In this document: positions 1 through 8,902 of the stretch, piece after piece | Layout: every line of letters starts with the position of its first letter | Numbering within the stretch: the stretch's first letter is position 1 | NCBI GenBank assembly: GCA_029945945.1 | Contig: JAQSDM010000005.1 | Location: forward strand, 496,001-560,000 | DNA: 64,000 bases | Direction: 5' to 3' | From: Algoriphagus sp. | GTDB taxonomy: Bacteria; Bacteroidota; Bacteroidia; Cytophagales; Cyclobacteriaceae | Program-made: the position numbers and the translations under genes | The notes under the pieces: model-generated | Databases searched by the model: none | Told to the model about the DNA's origin: nothing | The model's input: the letters and a program-made list of their open reading frames with translations, nothing else

Positions 1-1284
1 TGAGTAATAGTTGATCGCTCCCGCCTCCCCGTAATTGCCGCAGAGGATCAGTGTTCGCCCGTCTTTTGGCATCAATGAATACGCGGAATCAACTTTTGCC
101 GCCAGTTCGCTCCAGCCCAGCATATCTGCAAAGTCCTGAGGAATGGGGTGCACCTTTCCGTCTTCCCAGCGATTCAGGCCTAGTTTTGAATAGTCAGGCG
201 GATCTTTCATCAGTCGCTCAGGGGAATAAACCGGATGGATCAGGGTAAATGCGGGAAGGAATAGGAGGGGAGGAATGATAAGCAGAATCGGTTTGAGGAT
301 TCTTTTCCAAAAGGGGAGATTTCTCGCTTCGCTCGAAATGACGGAATCAGGATTCTTGTTTAGCAGTCTCTCTATCCAGACCGAACCGAAAGCCAGCAGA
401 ATCGGATAAAGTCCAAGGGCGTAGTAGCCTTTGGCCTGAAACCAAGTGAAAATAGCCAGTGTGAAGACCTCCGTCCAGAAGAGGAAACGGAAGTTTTTGA
501 ATTCTCCCGCTTTTAAGAGCCCGATCAACCCGGCGGCCAAAATGAAAATTGATGGATAGAAAAAGAGCAATTGCTCCTTCAGAAATCCGCTTCGTTCCAT
601 ATTGACCAATTGGTGTTTGGTTAACTGCTCCATGTGGAAGAGGACCGGAAAACCGTTTTCCCATTGCCAATAGAGATTCGGGCTAATCAACAGCAATGCA
701 AGAATAAGAGCAAAATACAAATGGCGATTGGAGAAAATGCTGCGCTGTGAAGTCAAAATCAAAGCGGGTAGCAACCCCATGGCGAGAAAGGCGATGTTGT
801 ATTTGTTGAGAAACCCGAAAGCAAAGGATAATGCCAGCAGGTAAATCCACTTTGGTTGCTTGGTTTGGAAGAATCGAACGAGCGTGTAAAGCACCAAAGT
901 CCAGCAAAGGATATCGATGGTATTGGGCTGGAAAAGGATATTTAACCGGGCCATGGCCGAGAATATAAATGCGATGGCACTCAGGATTCGGGCAAAGAGA
1001 TTTCCGCCCAGTGCTTCCACCGTTTTCCAGACGACAAAGAGAGTCAGTCCTCCAATCAAAGCAGGAATGAGGCGTACCCAAAATTCCCCATTTCCCAGAA
1101 ATCGAATCACCAATGAAATCCAGGAAGTGACTGGAGGAACGGATAGATAGCCCCATGCGAGATGATCCGCCTGATCGAGGTGGAGGAATTCATCCCGCTG
1201 CAAGTCAAAGTCCGGGTGGACCAGCAGGAATTGAGAGGAGATTTTTAGAAGGAGGAAAAAGAAAAGGACATAGGTAGATTTCAT
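1..1284 (-). CDS. GT39/PMT-type membrane glycosyltransferase (partial, C-terminus off the window)
   Basis: The reading frame starts with ATG at 1284 and stays open to base 1, so 428 codons are visible and the C-terminus is missing. The protein is very hydrophobic, with many membrane spans. It starts with a signal-anchor-like helix, followed by a loop carrying QRDEF and then HLAWGYLSVPP. Acidic residues in the first external loop followed by a GY..PP stretch are typical of the ArnT/PMT (GT39) fold, which transfers a sugar from a polyprenyl-phosphate donor outside the inner membrane. It follows the histidine kinase in the same direction after about 50 bases, so co-transcription is possible. Family assignment is fairly firm. 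Donor and acceptor cannot be read from the sequence. Confidence 0.8.
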   Translation of the reverse strand, partial: MKSTYVLFFFLLLKISSQFLLVHPDFDLQRDEFLHLDQADHLAWGYLSVPPVTSWISLVIRFLGNGEFWVRLIPALIGGLTLFVVWKTVEALGGNLFARILSAIAFIFSAMARLNILFQPNTIDILCWTLVLYTLVRFFQTKQPKWIYLLALSFAFGFLNKYNIAFLAMGLLPALILTSQRSIFSNRHLYFALILALLLISPNLYWQWENGFPVLFHMEQLTKHQLVNMERSGFLKEQLLFFYPSIFILAAGLIGLLKAGEFKNFRFLFWTEVFTLAIFTWFQAKGYYALGLYPILLAFGSVWIERLLNKNPDSVISSEARNLPFWKRILKPILLIIPPLLFLPAFTLIHPVYSPERLMKDPPDYSKLGLNRWEDGKVHPIPQDFADMLGWSELAAKVDSAYSLMPKDGRTLILCGNYGEAGAINYYS

Positions 1285-1334
1285 AGATAAAAATTTTCGT
1301 GACCGATGTTTACTTCTCCGCTTCCATGATCACA

Positions 1335-2678
1335 TCACCCGTTAAAAATCAACTTAAAAGTCGTGCCTTCTCCCTGCTTGGAACGAACCTGAATATTGCC
1401 TTTGTGGCGGCGCATGATCTGCTTAGAAAGGCTAAGTCCGATTCCGGAACCTTTACTTTTGGTAGTGAAGAAAGGAATGAAAATCTTGCCCAAAGCTTCT
1501 TCCTCGATACCCTTTCCGGTGTCGCTGACTTCCAGGATGATCTTCCCCGACTCATCGATAAATGCACTGAGGGTGATTATTTTCTCCTCAGATTCTTCCA
1601 AAGCCTGAATGGCATTTTGAAGCAAATTGATCATCACTTGCTCGATCTGATTTTGATCTCCAAAGAGAATCAGTTCATTCGGATTAAGCTCTTTTTTCAG
1701 GGTAATTCCCTGGGATTCGAGTTGATTTTGAAGTAAGATTTCGAGCTGATCGAAGAGCTTTGATATTCCGATACTTCCGAATTTTGGTGCGGGGATATGC
1801 GCCAGACTTCGGAACTCAGATACAAAACTGATCAGTCCCTGACTCCGTTTTTCAATCGTGCTGATTCCCATCAGGCAGTCCTCCATATCGGCAGGATTTA
1901 GCGGCTCATTATGATCCATCTTGTCTTCAAGCTCGCCCTTCAGTGTGCCGGCGAGGGATGAGATTGGTGCAATACTGTTCATGATCTCGTGGGTAAGGAT
2001 TTTCACCAGATTTTGCCAGGCTTCCATTTCCTTTTCTTCAAGTTCGGACTGAATATTTTGTAGTGATACAAGTTTGAATTTTTCGCCTCTCATCAGCAAT
2101 TCGATCACGTAAACTGAAAGCTGCATGATCCCGTCGGGATGGGCGATTTTGATCAGTTCGCTTCCGCCGGTTCGCAGATTCTGAATCGCGAGATGGAGTT
2201 CTTTGTTGATGCTTTCGATTTGAGCGATGTTTTTCAATTCTTCCACATCCAAAATCCGCTTGGCGGCAGTGTTGACGATCTGGATTTCACCATTTTCGCC
2301 ATAGGTGATCAGGCCGATACTCAGGTGCTTGAAGACAGATCTGAAATACTGGTAATTGGCTTCCTTCTCTGCCTGATCCTCTTTCAGCTTGGCCAAGATC
2401 GCATTGAACTCGATGTGGAGATCATCCGTCTCTGTCCCGTCAAACTTGACCGGATAGAGTTGGCTGTACTTGTCCTGCTTGATATTGTCGAGGAAGGTCC
2501 GGACTTTTTTGAACGAACTCTCCGAATAACGAAGCATAAAAATTATCTGAAAAATCACCAGAATAATAAACAGGGAAATCATAAAGACACCCCAAGTATC
2601 GAATATGGCGTAGGAAAGAAGAAACAAGGAACCTGCCAGGAGTAGGATTCTTCCCAGCAAGCCAACTTTATAGTCCAT
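1335..2678 (-). CDS. NtrB-like sensor histidine kinase
   Basis: This 447-residue inner-membrane sensor kinase is the likely partner of the sigma54-type regulator encoded just upstream. Two close N-terminal membrane helices (about residues 7-26 and 29-49) leave almost no periplasmic domain, so sensing is probably intramembrane or cytoplasmic. A HAMP-like linker and a PAS-like region (about 112-208) follow. The phospho-accepting His is H230 in the H box THEIMNSIAPI. The ATPase domain has an N box (NLLQNAIQA), DTGKGI, and a G2 box (GSGIGLSLSKQI). The start overlaps the regulator's end by 11 bases, pointing to translational coupling. The signal sensed is not evident. Confidence 0.93.
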   Translation of the reverse strand: MDYKVGLLGRILLLAGSLFLLSYAIFDTWGVFMISLFIILVIFQIIFMLRYSESSFKKVRTFLDNIKQDKYSQLYPVKFDGTETDDLHIEFNAILAKLKEDQAEKEANYQYFRSVFKHLSIGLITYGENGEIQIVNTAAKRILDVEELKNIAQIESINKELHLAIQNLRTGGSELIKIAHPDGIMQLSVYVIELLMRGEKFKLVSLQNIQSELEEKEMEAWQNLVKILTHEIMNSIAPISSLAGTLKGELEDKMDHNEPLNPADMEDCLMGISTIEKRSQGLISFVSEFRSLAHIPAPKFGSIGISKLFDQLEILLQNQLESQGITLKKELNPNELILFGDQNQIEQVMINLLQNAIQALEESEEKIITLSAFIDESGKIILEVSDTGKGIEEEALGKIFIPFFTTKSKGSGIGLSLSKQIMRRHKGNIQVRSKQGEGTTFKLIFNG

Positions 2679-4050
2679 ATTTTTCTAATCTTCTGTAGAG
2701 GGAAGCGCGGGTAAGTCCGAGTTCCTTGGCTGCTTTGGAGATATTTCCACCGTTTTTATCGATTGCCCTCTGAATGGTGCTTCGCTCCATATCATCGAGA
2801 TTCAGGGTGACGGCGGTTGGTGCTTTTTCGGAAGCGGGTTTTGCAGAAAGGAAGAAGAAATCCCTTGAATCCAACTCGGTTCCTTCAGCCATGATGATCG
2901 CTCGCTCAATCGCATGCTGGAGTTCCCGGATATTTCCGGGCCAGCCATATCGCTGAAGCAAGTCCATTGCAGATGAAGTGAAGCCAGTAAAGTTTTTACG
3001 GTATTTCTGGGAGTAGCTTTTCAAGAAGTGATTTGCCAAAACAGGAATATCATCGTGTCTTTCTCTCAACGGAGGAAGGAAAATCTCAACGGTATTGATC
3101 CTGTAAAGTAAATCCTGGCGGAAAGAATTCTCCATCACCATTTCATGCACATGCATGTTGGTAGCGCAGATCAGGCGGATATCCACCGGAATGGATTTGT
3201 TGGTACCAATCCGGGTCACTTCTCTTTTTTGTAAAACGGTGAGAAGCTTGGATTGCAGAGGCATGGATAGATTTCCGATTTCGTCCAGAAATAAAGTACC
3301 GTTATCAGCTACTTCAAATCGACCTGCCCGGTCTTCTTTGGCATCGGTGAAAGCGCCTCGCTTGTGACCAAAAAGCTCACTTTCAAAAAGTGACTCAGTG
3401 ATTGATCCCATATCGACACCTACAAAGATATCATCCTTTCGAAGGGAGCGCTCGTGGATTGCACGGGCGATGAGTTCTTTTCCGGTTCCGTTTTCTCCCA
3501 AAATCAGAATATTCGCATCAGTCTGGGCGACTTTATCAATGATCGAAAAAATATTTTTCATCGAGGCGCTACTGCCGATGATGTCGGCGTAAGGCTTCTT
3601 GAGATCCGTTTGAAGTTGTTTTTGCTTCTTCTGAAGCTTGTCCACTTCATTGTAGCTTTCCTTAAGTTTGATTGCGGAAGAAAGGGTTGCAATCAGCTTT
3701 TCGTTTTGCCAGGGTTTCAGAATGAAATCCGTCGCACCTTCTTTCAACGCCTGAACTGCCATTTCCACATCTCCGAAAGCCGTGATCAGAATCACTACTG
3801 CTTTTGGGTCGATTTCTTTGATTTGTTTGAGCCAGTAGAATCCTTCTTTTCCGGAGGTAGTATCCTCCCGAAAATTCATATCCAGGAGAATCACATCGTA
3901 GCTGTTGTTACTGATCAGAAATGGGATTCTTCTCGGATCTTTTTCAATCATGACTTCTTTTGCATGCTTTTTCAGGAGCATTTTGGCTGCGAAAAGCAAG
4001 TCTTCATTGTCGTCGATGATGAGTATTTTTCCTAAATCTTGAGTTTCCAT
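2668..4050 (-). CDS. sigma54-dependent NtrC-family response regulator
   Basis: This 460-residue regulator has three domains. The receiver has acidic pocket D13/D14, phospho-acceptor D57, T90 and K112. The AAA+ domain has Walker A GENGTGKE at 185-192, the sigma54-contact loop GAFTDA at 232-237, and a Walker B-like LFLDEIGNL. The Fis-type C-terminal helix-turn-helix is NISKAAKELGLTRASLYRR. With GAFTDA intact it should open sigma54 promoters when phosphorylated by the adjacent kinase. The segment just before the GAFTDA region reads VGVDMGSITE where most NtrC proteins have a version of INCAAIPE. Two CGGACA/TGTCCG elements lie upstream of its start, and a rough -24/-12-like sequence (4074-4090) lies about 25 bases before it, so autoregulation is possible. 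Confidence 0.95.
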   Translation of the reverse strand: METQDLGKILIIDDNEDLLFAAKMLLKKHAKEVMIEKDPRRIPFLISNNSYDVILLDMNFREDTTSGKEGFYWLKQIKEIDPKAVVILITAFGDVEMAVQALKEGATDFILKPWQNEKLIATLSSAIKLKESYNEVDKLQKKQKQLQTDLKKPYADIIGSSASMKNIFSIIDKVAQTDANILILGENGTGKELIARAIHERSLRKDDIFVGVDMGSITESLFESELFGHKRGAFTDAKEDRAGRFEVADNGTLFLDEIGNLSMPLQSKLLTVLQKREVTRIGTNKSIPVDIRLICATNMHVHEMVMENSFRQDLLYRINTVEIFLPPLRERHDDIPVLANHFLKSYSQKYRKNFTGFTSSAMDLLQRYGWPGNIRELQHAIERAIIMAEGTELDSRDFFFLSAKPASEKAPTAVTLNLDDMERSTIQRAIDKNGGNISKAAKELGLTRASLYRRLEKYGL

Positions 4051-4160
4051 GGTTGACTGTTTGGATATACTAGGGGAAAATTATGCCAACCCTGATTAGG
4101 GCGATATTTAGCTGTTTCTCATGTTAAAATGTCCGTTAATGTACGGTTTTATATTGAAAT

Positions 4161-4176
4161 CGGACACTTTTGTCCG
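4161..4176. promoter_or_regulatory. Perfect inverted repeat CGGACA-N4-TGTCCG
   Basis: Two 6-base arms, CGGACA and TGTCCG, flank a CTTT spacer. A further TGTCCG half-site lies about 30 bases away, near 4130. The repeat sits between the divergent NtrC-like regulator gene (111 bases upstream of its ATG) and the SlyD-like gene (directly before its putative -33 box). The location suits an enhancer or operator bound by the NtrC-like protein, but that link is inference. Confidence 0.45.
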
Positions 4177-4179
4177 GGT

Positions 4180-4210
4180 TTTCAGCCTTGAGAGATTTTT
4201 CATAACTTTG
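4180..4210 (+). promoter_or_regulatory. Bacteroidota-type promoter of the SlyD-like gene
   Basis: TAACTTTG at 4203-4210 matches the -7 consensus TAnnTTTG exactly. TTTC at 4180-4183, 19 bases upstream, is a three-of-four match to the -33 TTTG box. The ATG follows 22 bases after the -7 box. Confidence 0.6.
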
Positions 4211-4232
4211 CATTTCACAAAATCAAAAAAAC

Positions 4233-4658
4233 ATGGAAGCTAAAAAGGGTGATTCAGTGCAGGTGCACTATACAGGAAGACTGGAAGATGGAAGCGTTTT
4301 TGACACCTCTGTATCTCGTGAGCCTCTTGGTTTCACACTTGGAGACGGAAATATGATCAAGGGATTTGATGCTGCTGTTTATGGAATGATCATCGGTGAT
4401 AAGAAGACTGTGACGATTCCTGCTGCTGAAGCTTATGGTGAGCGAAGAGATGATATGATGATCGATGTGCCGAGAGCGCATGTTCCCACTGATATTTTGC
4501 CTGAGATAGGTCTTAATTTGGTTTTGCAGGATGAAAACGGAAGACCAATGCCTGTGACTGTTGTATTTGTCGATGAAGAAAAAATCACGCTCGACGCCAA
4601 TCACGAATTGGCAGGTCAGGATTTGATATTCGACATAGAACTTGTAAAAATAGGATAA
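4233..4658 (+). CDS. FKBP-type peptidyl-prolyl isomerase, SlyD-like
   Basis: This 141-residue cytoplasmic prolyl isomerase/chaperone shows the two-part SlyD layout. An N-terminal FKBP half has HYTGRLEDGSVFDTS and GFDAAVYGM. An insert-in-flap chaperone region (about 65-120) includes AYGERRDDMMIDVPR, and a final FKBP strand ends in DIELVKIG. There is no signal peptide and no His/Cys-rich metal-binding tail like that of E. coli SlyD, so nickel delivery is unlikely. It is single-gene, with its own promoter upstream and a strong terminator directly after, which it shares with the convergent neighbour. Confidence 0.92.
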   Translation: MEAKKGDSVQVHYTGRLEDGSVFDTSVSREPLGFTLGDGNMIKGFDAAVYGMIIGDKKTVTIPAAEAYGERRDDMMIDVPRAHVPTDILPEIGLNLVLQDENGRPMPVTVVFVDEEKITLDANHELAGQDLIFDIELVKIG

Positions 4659-4660
4659 GC

Positions 4661-4687
4661 AAAAAGCCCGGTCAACCGGGCTTTTTT
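4661..4687. terminator. Bidirectional intrinsic terminator
   Basis: An 8-bp stem AAGCCCGG/CCGGGCTT with a TCAA loop is flanked by A-rich and T-rich runs on both sides. It can end both the SlyD-like gene (plus) and the secreted-protein gene at 4686 (minus). Confidence 0.9.
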
Positions 4688-5516
4688 ATTGGATATTTTT
4701 TAGCCAATCAGGCATCGGATAAAGAGTCAGCTTGTCTTTGGAGATAATTGCCAGCCTTTCCTGACCAACTTGCAGGTATAGAAAATCAGGAACCTGAATC
4801 GTCGCGATTTTTTGAGTTTCACCTGTGGAAAGTGAGATTGACATCAGCTCATCCTGCTCTAACCAAAGCAAATGTTCTTTGTAAAAACAGAGTCTTTGGG
4901 TTGTTTTCACATTCAATTTTTCAAGTAAATTTCCCTGATTGTCAAAGACGAAAATCCCGGATTCCGGGACATTCATGAAAACCCTGTTTTTGAATTCCCT
5001 GATCTCAGAAACAGCAAGATTTTCTGAATTCAATATCAGATTCAAAGGTTGGGATTGAATAACCAGATTGCGCAGGTAATCCAGAGATTTCAGACTGAGA
5101 TCAGACTCATCCCAAACCCAGATCACGTTGTTATTCCCAAAAGTCGCTGCCTTTGCCAAATGGATGTCAGCAATTAAAAAACCGCTTTCTGTGAGCGGAT
5201 TCAGAAATCTATCGAGAACCCGGTATTCTTGAAGGTCGGAAGAGAAGCTGAAAATATTAACAGTCCAGGCTGCTTCCAACTGATTGAGCCGCCCTTGTCT
5301 AGCAGGAGAAAACAGGTTCAACTCCTTCCCCTCAGCACTGAAAAGATAAATATCACCTGCGATGTTGCTTACGAAAACCTGGTCTTTGGTGTCCAAAGAA
5401 ACCAGATCAATGTTTTTTAAAGTAATCTCCGCAATCGGTTTATCCAGTAGATGGATTTCCTGAGTGAATCCGGAAAGGCAGATCAGGCAAAAAAGTATAA
5501 GTAACGTCAACCTCAT
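4686..5516 (-). CDS. Secreted propeller-like protein of unknown function
   Basis: This 276-residue protein begins with a clear signal peptide (LTLLILFCLICLSGFTQ), so it is exported. The rest consists of short repeated beta-rich stretches such as DQVFVSNIAGDIYLFS, NNVIWVWDESDLSLKSLD and NRVFMNVPESGIFVFDNQGNLLEKL. These look like blades of a six- or seven-bladed propeller of the NHL/WD type, although no exact repeat signature is visible. It overlaps the end of the LpxH-like gene by 4 bases (ATGA), so both are translated from one message. I do not recognise a specific family. The envelope location and link to a lipid A-type hydrolase are the only functional hints. Confidence 0.75.
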   Translation of the reverse strand: MRLTLLILFCLICLSGFTQEIHLLDKPIAEITLKNIDLVSLDTKDQVFVSNIAGDIYLFSAEGKELNLFSPARQGRLNQLEAAWTVNIFSFSSDLQEYRVLDRFLNPLTESGFLIADIHLAKAATFGNNNVIWVWDESDLSLKSLDYLRNLVIQSQPLNLILNSENLAVSEIREFKNRVFMNVPESGIFVFDNQGNLLEKLNVKTTQRLCFYKEHLLWLEQDELMSISLSTGETQKIATIQVPDFLYLQVGQERLAIISKDKLTLYPMPDWLKNIQ

Positions 5517-6289
5517 TTTTCAAAGGTTTTGAGAGTTGCTTTTTTGCCATCAAACTCTAAAAAAGTATACTGGCTTACCCATTCTCCCAGATTAATATAA
5601 GTGGATTTTTCACCAACAGGGAGTTCTAAAGGAAGATGTCGGTGACCAAAAATATAATAGTCGTGATGTTGACTTGCCTGGATTTCTTTGCAATAATGCC
5701 ATAGCCACTCATCTTCTCCGAGAAAATGGCTTTCATTTTTTGAGCTATTGGTAATGCGGCTTTTGCTGGACCAGGCGCGGGCAAATTTGACGCCCAAATC
5801 AGGATGGAACCATCTGAACAGCCAATTGGAAACCGGATTTGTGAAGACATTTTTGAGGAATTTATAGGATTTGTCACCGGGTCCAAGTCCGTCTCCATGG
5901 CCGACAAGCAAGTTTTTTCCTTCCACGGAAAGCTCTATAGGATTGTGGTAAACAGGGATTCCGAGTTCTCGGGTGAAGTAGTCCCTCATCCATAAATCGT
6001 GGTTTCCTGTAAAGAAAAAGATGGGAATCTTACGGTCCCGTAACTGGGAGATTTTGGAAATGAAGGGGATAAAACCCTTTGGAATGACCTCTCCATACTC
6101 AAACCAGAAATCGAAGATGTCTCCGACAAGAAAAATGGCCGCGGCGTCCTCTGCAACTGAATCCAGCCAACGGATGATCTTTCGCTCTCTCAGCTTGCTT
6201 GTCTCTGGATTTGGAGCGCCTAAATGAAAGTCAGAAGCAAAATAGAGCTTTTTTCCATTCAGGGGAAAATCCGGTGGGGTCGAATGCAT
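5513..6289 (-). CDS. lpxH: UDP-2,3-diacylglucosamine diphosphatase-like (LpxH-type metallophosphoesterase)
   Basis: This 258-residue protein has the calcineurin-like metal-binding motifs in order: DFHLG, GDIFDFW, GNHD, GHGDG and GHRH. In LpxH these bind two Mn2+ ions and cleave UDP-2,3-diacylglucosamine to lipid X during lipid A synthesis at the inner membrane. The length and the DFHLGAP and GDIFDFWFEY stretches fit the LpxH branch usual in Bacteroidota. The start at 6289 lies 31 bases downstream of the terminator that ends ftsH. The gene is coupled by a 4-base overlap to the secreted protein that follows. A related UDP-sugar phosphoesterase cannot be excluded. Confidence 0.85.
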   Translation of the reverse strand: MHSTPPDFPLNGKKLYFASDFHLGAPNPETSKLRERKIIRWLDSVAEDAAAIFLVGDIFDFWFEYGEVIPKGFIPFISKISQLRDRKIPIFFFTGNHDLWMRDYFTRELGIPVYHNPIELSVEGKNLLVGHGDGLGPGDKSYKFLKNVFTNPVSNWLFRWFHPDLGVKFARAWSSKSRITNSSKNESHFLGEDEWLWHYCKEIQASQHHDYYIFGHRHLPLELPVGEKSTYINLGEWVSQYTFLEFDGKKATLKTFEK

Positions 6290-6320
6290 CGCTAAAGATA
6301 AACTCAGGGAGGATAAATAA

Positions 6321-6347
6321 AAAAGCCCTGAGAGTTTCAGGGCTTTT
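6321..6347 (-). terminator. Intrinsic terminator after ftsH
   Basis: An 11-bp perfect stem AAAAGCCCTGA/TCAGGGCTTTT with a 5-base loop sits 16 bases past the ftsH stop. It separates the rsfS-ftsH unit from lpxH. Confidence 0.85.
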
Positions 6348-6363
6348 GGTAAGAATAATAGTT

Positions 6364-8424
6364 TTATGAATTGCTTTCCTCAGGGAGGACCTTAGCTTCA
6401 CCTTGTTCTTCAGCTTCGCCTTGTATTTCGGGAGTGGTTAATTTGTCTGTGACCACTTCCGGAGCAGATTCTTTTTTGTTCGTATACGCCTGATAAGTCG
6501 TTTCCTTTTCAAAAGGTCGCTTGCCAATCAACTTTTCCAAATCAGACTGGAACAAGATTTCTTTTTCCAAAAGCTCTTTTGCAAGAGTTTCTAATTCTGT
6601 AACCTTGCTTTTAAGCAAATCTTTGGTTCGCTCATAGGCCGAAAGGACTAATTTTCTCACTTCCTCATCGATGGTTTCCGCAGTAGTTTCAGAATAAGGC
6701 TTGGTCATTTTGTATCCGTCAGCTTTCGAATCATAAAAGGAAACGTTTCCGATTTTATCATTCATACCATAAACAGAAACCATGGAATAAGCCATTTTGG
6801 TCACTCGCTCCAGATCGCTCAATGCGCCGGTGGAGATTTTATTGAAGATGATTTCTTCAGCAGCACGTCCTCCGAGAGTCATGCACATCTCATCAATCAA
6901 TTGCTCTGTCTGGTATAAGAACTGCTCTTTTGGAAGGTATTGAGCATAGCCCAAAGCAGCAACTCCACGAGGGACAATACTTACTTTTACCAATGGATCA
7001 GCATGCTCCAGGAACCATCCCGCTACTGCGTGACCTGCTTCGTGGTATGCCACGATTTTCTTTTCCTCAGGAGAAATGATTTTATTTTTCTTTTCAAGAC
7101 CGCCGATTACTCTGTCCACTGCATCCTGGAAATCCTGCATGTCAACCGCAGTTTTATTCCTTCTTGCAGCGATAAGGGCAGCTTCATTACAAATGTTTGC
7201 AATCTCAGCACCCGCAAAACCAGGAGTCTGAGCAGCCAATTTCTTAGGATCGATGTCATCCGCCACTTTAATCGGGGCAAGGTGAACTTTGAAAATCGCC
7301 TCACGACCGTTGATGTCCGGCTTGTCGATGGAGATCTGTCTGTCAAATCTACCGGCTCTAAGCAACGCGCTATCCAAAACATCCGGTCTGTTGGTTGCCG
7401 CCAGGACGATTACTCCTGAGTCAGTGCCAAAACCGTCCATTTCCACCAGAAGGGAGTTCAATGTGTTTTCACGTTCGTCATTTGAACCAGGCATTTGACC
7501 TTTTCCTCTTGAACGACCGATCGCATCAATCTCATCAATGAAGATGATACAAGGTGCTTTTTCTTTTGCTTGCTTAAACAAATCTCTTACTCTCGCTGCA
7601 CCAACTCCGACGAACATTTCAACGAAATCTGATCCGGAAAGCGTGAAAAACGGAACTCCTGCCTCACCTGCAACAGCTTTTGCAAGAAGAGTTTTACCGG
7701 TACCAGGAGGCCCGATCAGCAAAGCACCTTTCGGTATTTTACCTCCAAGTTTTGTGAATTTGGAAGGAGTTTTAAGGAATTCTACAATCTCCTGTACCTC
7801 TTCTTTAGCTTCATCCAGACCTGCCACGTTGTCAAAAGTGATTTTCACTTTGTTGTCAGCATCAAAAAGCTGAGCTTTTGATTTGCCTACATTGAAGATT
7901 TGACCGCCTGGACCGGAAGGACCTGACATTCTTCTCATCATAAACCAGAAGAAGACAAACAGAAGGATCAGGAATCCAAAGCTGCCGAAATAGCTGCTCC
8001 AATTTTCTTCAGTGGTTACCTCATATCCGATTCTGTTTTCCGCAGGAACTTTCTGTTCAAGTGCTTCGAAATCAGCAGCAAATGTCTCTGAAGAAGCTAC
8101 TTGCAAGGAGTAATGTGGGCCAGCCGGATTGAAAAGCGTGGAATTGGCCTCCAATTCTTCTTTGTATTTGGGTAGAGATAAAGCGCTTGGCTTAAGGGTG
8201 ATGTCCACCCTGTCCATGTTTTTAATAAAGACAACCTTGGCCACATCGTTGGCCATGTACATGTCTTCAAATCGTTTTTTAGTAACGTCAATTACTGCAC
8301 CGCGCTGCTGTACCCAGGTAAGGCCAATTAAAACCAAAACTGCGGCGATAATAAGCCAAAGTTGGAAATTGGGTTTTGGGGGAGTTTTTGGGAGTAAGTT
8401 TTTATTTTTAGATTTCTCGCTCAT
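6364..8424 (-). CDS. ftsH: ATP-dependent zinc metalloprotease FtsH
   Basis: This 686-residue membrane-anchored AAA+ protease degrades unassembled membrane proteins and short-lived regulators. Two membrane helices (about 21-38 and 147-163) bracket a periplasmic domain. The AAA+ module has Walker A GPPGTGKT (238-245), Walker [12 protein letters not shown] (294-304) and the second region of homology [20 protein letters not shown]. The zinc site is HEAGH at 462-466. The C-terminal 40 residues are acidic, rich in Glu and Gln, and poorly conserved in type. It lies 67 bases after rsfS in the same direction, a pairing frequent in Bacteroidota, and is followed by a terminator. Confidence 0.98.
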   Translation of the reverse strand: MSEKSKNKNLLPKTPPKPNFQLWLIIAAVLVLIGLTWVQQRGAVIDVTKKRFEDMYMANDVAKVVFIKNMDRVDITLKPSALSLPKYKEELEANSTLFNPAGPHYSLQVASSETFAADFEALEQKVPAENRIGYEVTTEENWSSYFGSFGFLILLFVFFWFMMRRMSGPSGPGGQIFNVGKSKAQLFDADNKVKITFDNVAGLDEAKEEVQEIVEFLKTPSKFTKLGGKIPKGALLIGPPGTGKTLLAKAVAGEAGVPFFTLSGSDFVEMFVGVGAARVRDLFKQAKEKAPCIIFIDEIDAIGRSRGKGQMPGSNDERENTLNSLLVEMDGFGTDSGVIVLAATNRPDVLDSALLRAGRFDRQISIDKPDINGREAIFKVHLAPIKVADDIDPKKLAAQTPGFAGAEIANICNEAALIAARRNKTAVDMQDFQDAVDRVIGGLEKKNKIISPEEKKIVAYHEAGHAVAGWFLEHADPLVKVSIVPRGVAALGYAQYLPKEQFLYQTEQLIDEMCMTLGGRAAEEIIFNKISTGALSDLERVTKMAYSMVSVYGMNDKIGNVSFYDSKADGYKMTKPYSETTAETIDEEVRKLVLSAYERTKDLLKSKVTELETLAKELLEKEILFQSDLEKLIGKRPFEKETTYQAYTNKKESAPEVVTDKLTTPEIQGEAEEQGEAKVLPEESNS

Positions 8425-8491
8425 TGCTTATTAGGTAATTCTTTAAACTTAAGGTAAAACGGATTAAGGTTCTTAAAGTTTGGGATTGTTT

Positions 8492-8839
8492 TTATCCGAT
8501 TCGGGTAATTTTTGCATCTCCCCACAACTCTTCTAATCCGTAAAACTCTCTTTGATCTTTAAGGAAAATATGGGCAACAACGTTCACATAATCTACCAAA
8601 ACCCATTGTTTACTACTTTTTCCTTCTGTTCTCCAGGGTTTTGCCTCTCCTGCTTTTGAAACTTGTTCTTCGATTGAATCCGAAATAGCATCTAGTTGGG
8701 TGTCAGAATTGCCGGAACAAATCACAAAAAAATCGGTAAATCTGTTTTTGATATTTCTGAGATCCATCAATACAATGTTGGAAGCCTTTTTTTCTTCCAT
8801 TCCTTTGACGATCACTTTGCTCAGCTGTTCTGCTGTCAT
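8492..8839 (-). CDS. rsfS: Ribosome silencing factor RsfS (Iojap family)
   Basis: This 115-residue protein has the Iojap/RsfS fold signatures: KASNIVLMDLRNIKNRFTDF near the start, ICSGNSDTQ, and the C-terminal WVLVDYVNVVAHIF followed by YGLEELWGDA. In this family the protein binds ribosomal protein L14 (uL14) and blocks subunit joining when nutrients are short. It is divergent from birA across about 60 bases and is the first gene of the rsfS-ftsH unit. Confidence 0.95.
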   Translation of the reverse strand: MTAEQLSKVIVKGMEEKKASNIVLMDLRNIKNRFTDFFVICSGNSDTQLDAISDSIEEQVSKAGEAKPWRTEGKSSKQWVLVDYVNVVAHIFLKDQREFYGLEELWGDAKITRIG

Positions 8840-8849
8840 ATTATTAGTT

Positions 8850-8857
8850 TAATTTTG
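8850..8857 (+). promoter_or_regulatory. Putative -7 box for birA
   Basis: TAATTTTG matches TAnnTTTG exactly and lies 45 bases before the birA ATG. No good TTTG is seen 19 bases upstream, so only the -7 element is supported. Confidence 0.4.
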
Positions 8858-8902
8858 CTTTCGCTTGGTAAATATCACTCTTGATAAGCGAACCCAAAAT
8901 TT

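Noticed and set aside
1299..1736. 145-codon plus-strand frame over the histidine kinase end
   Set aside because: It is opposite the conserved ATPase domain of the kinase and lacks a family match.
3454..4035. 193-codon open frame opposite the NtrC-like gene
   Set aside because: It mirrors the AAA+ and receiver coding sequence and shows no independent domain; the codon pattern supports only the minus strand.
4074..4090. Possible sigma54 promoter (TTGGCA-N5-TTCC) upstream of the NtrC-like gene
   Set aside because: The -12 element lacks the GC doublet and the match is too weak to list as a feature; it is only mentioned with the inverted repeat.
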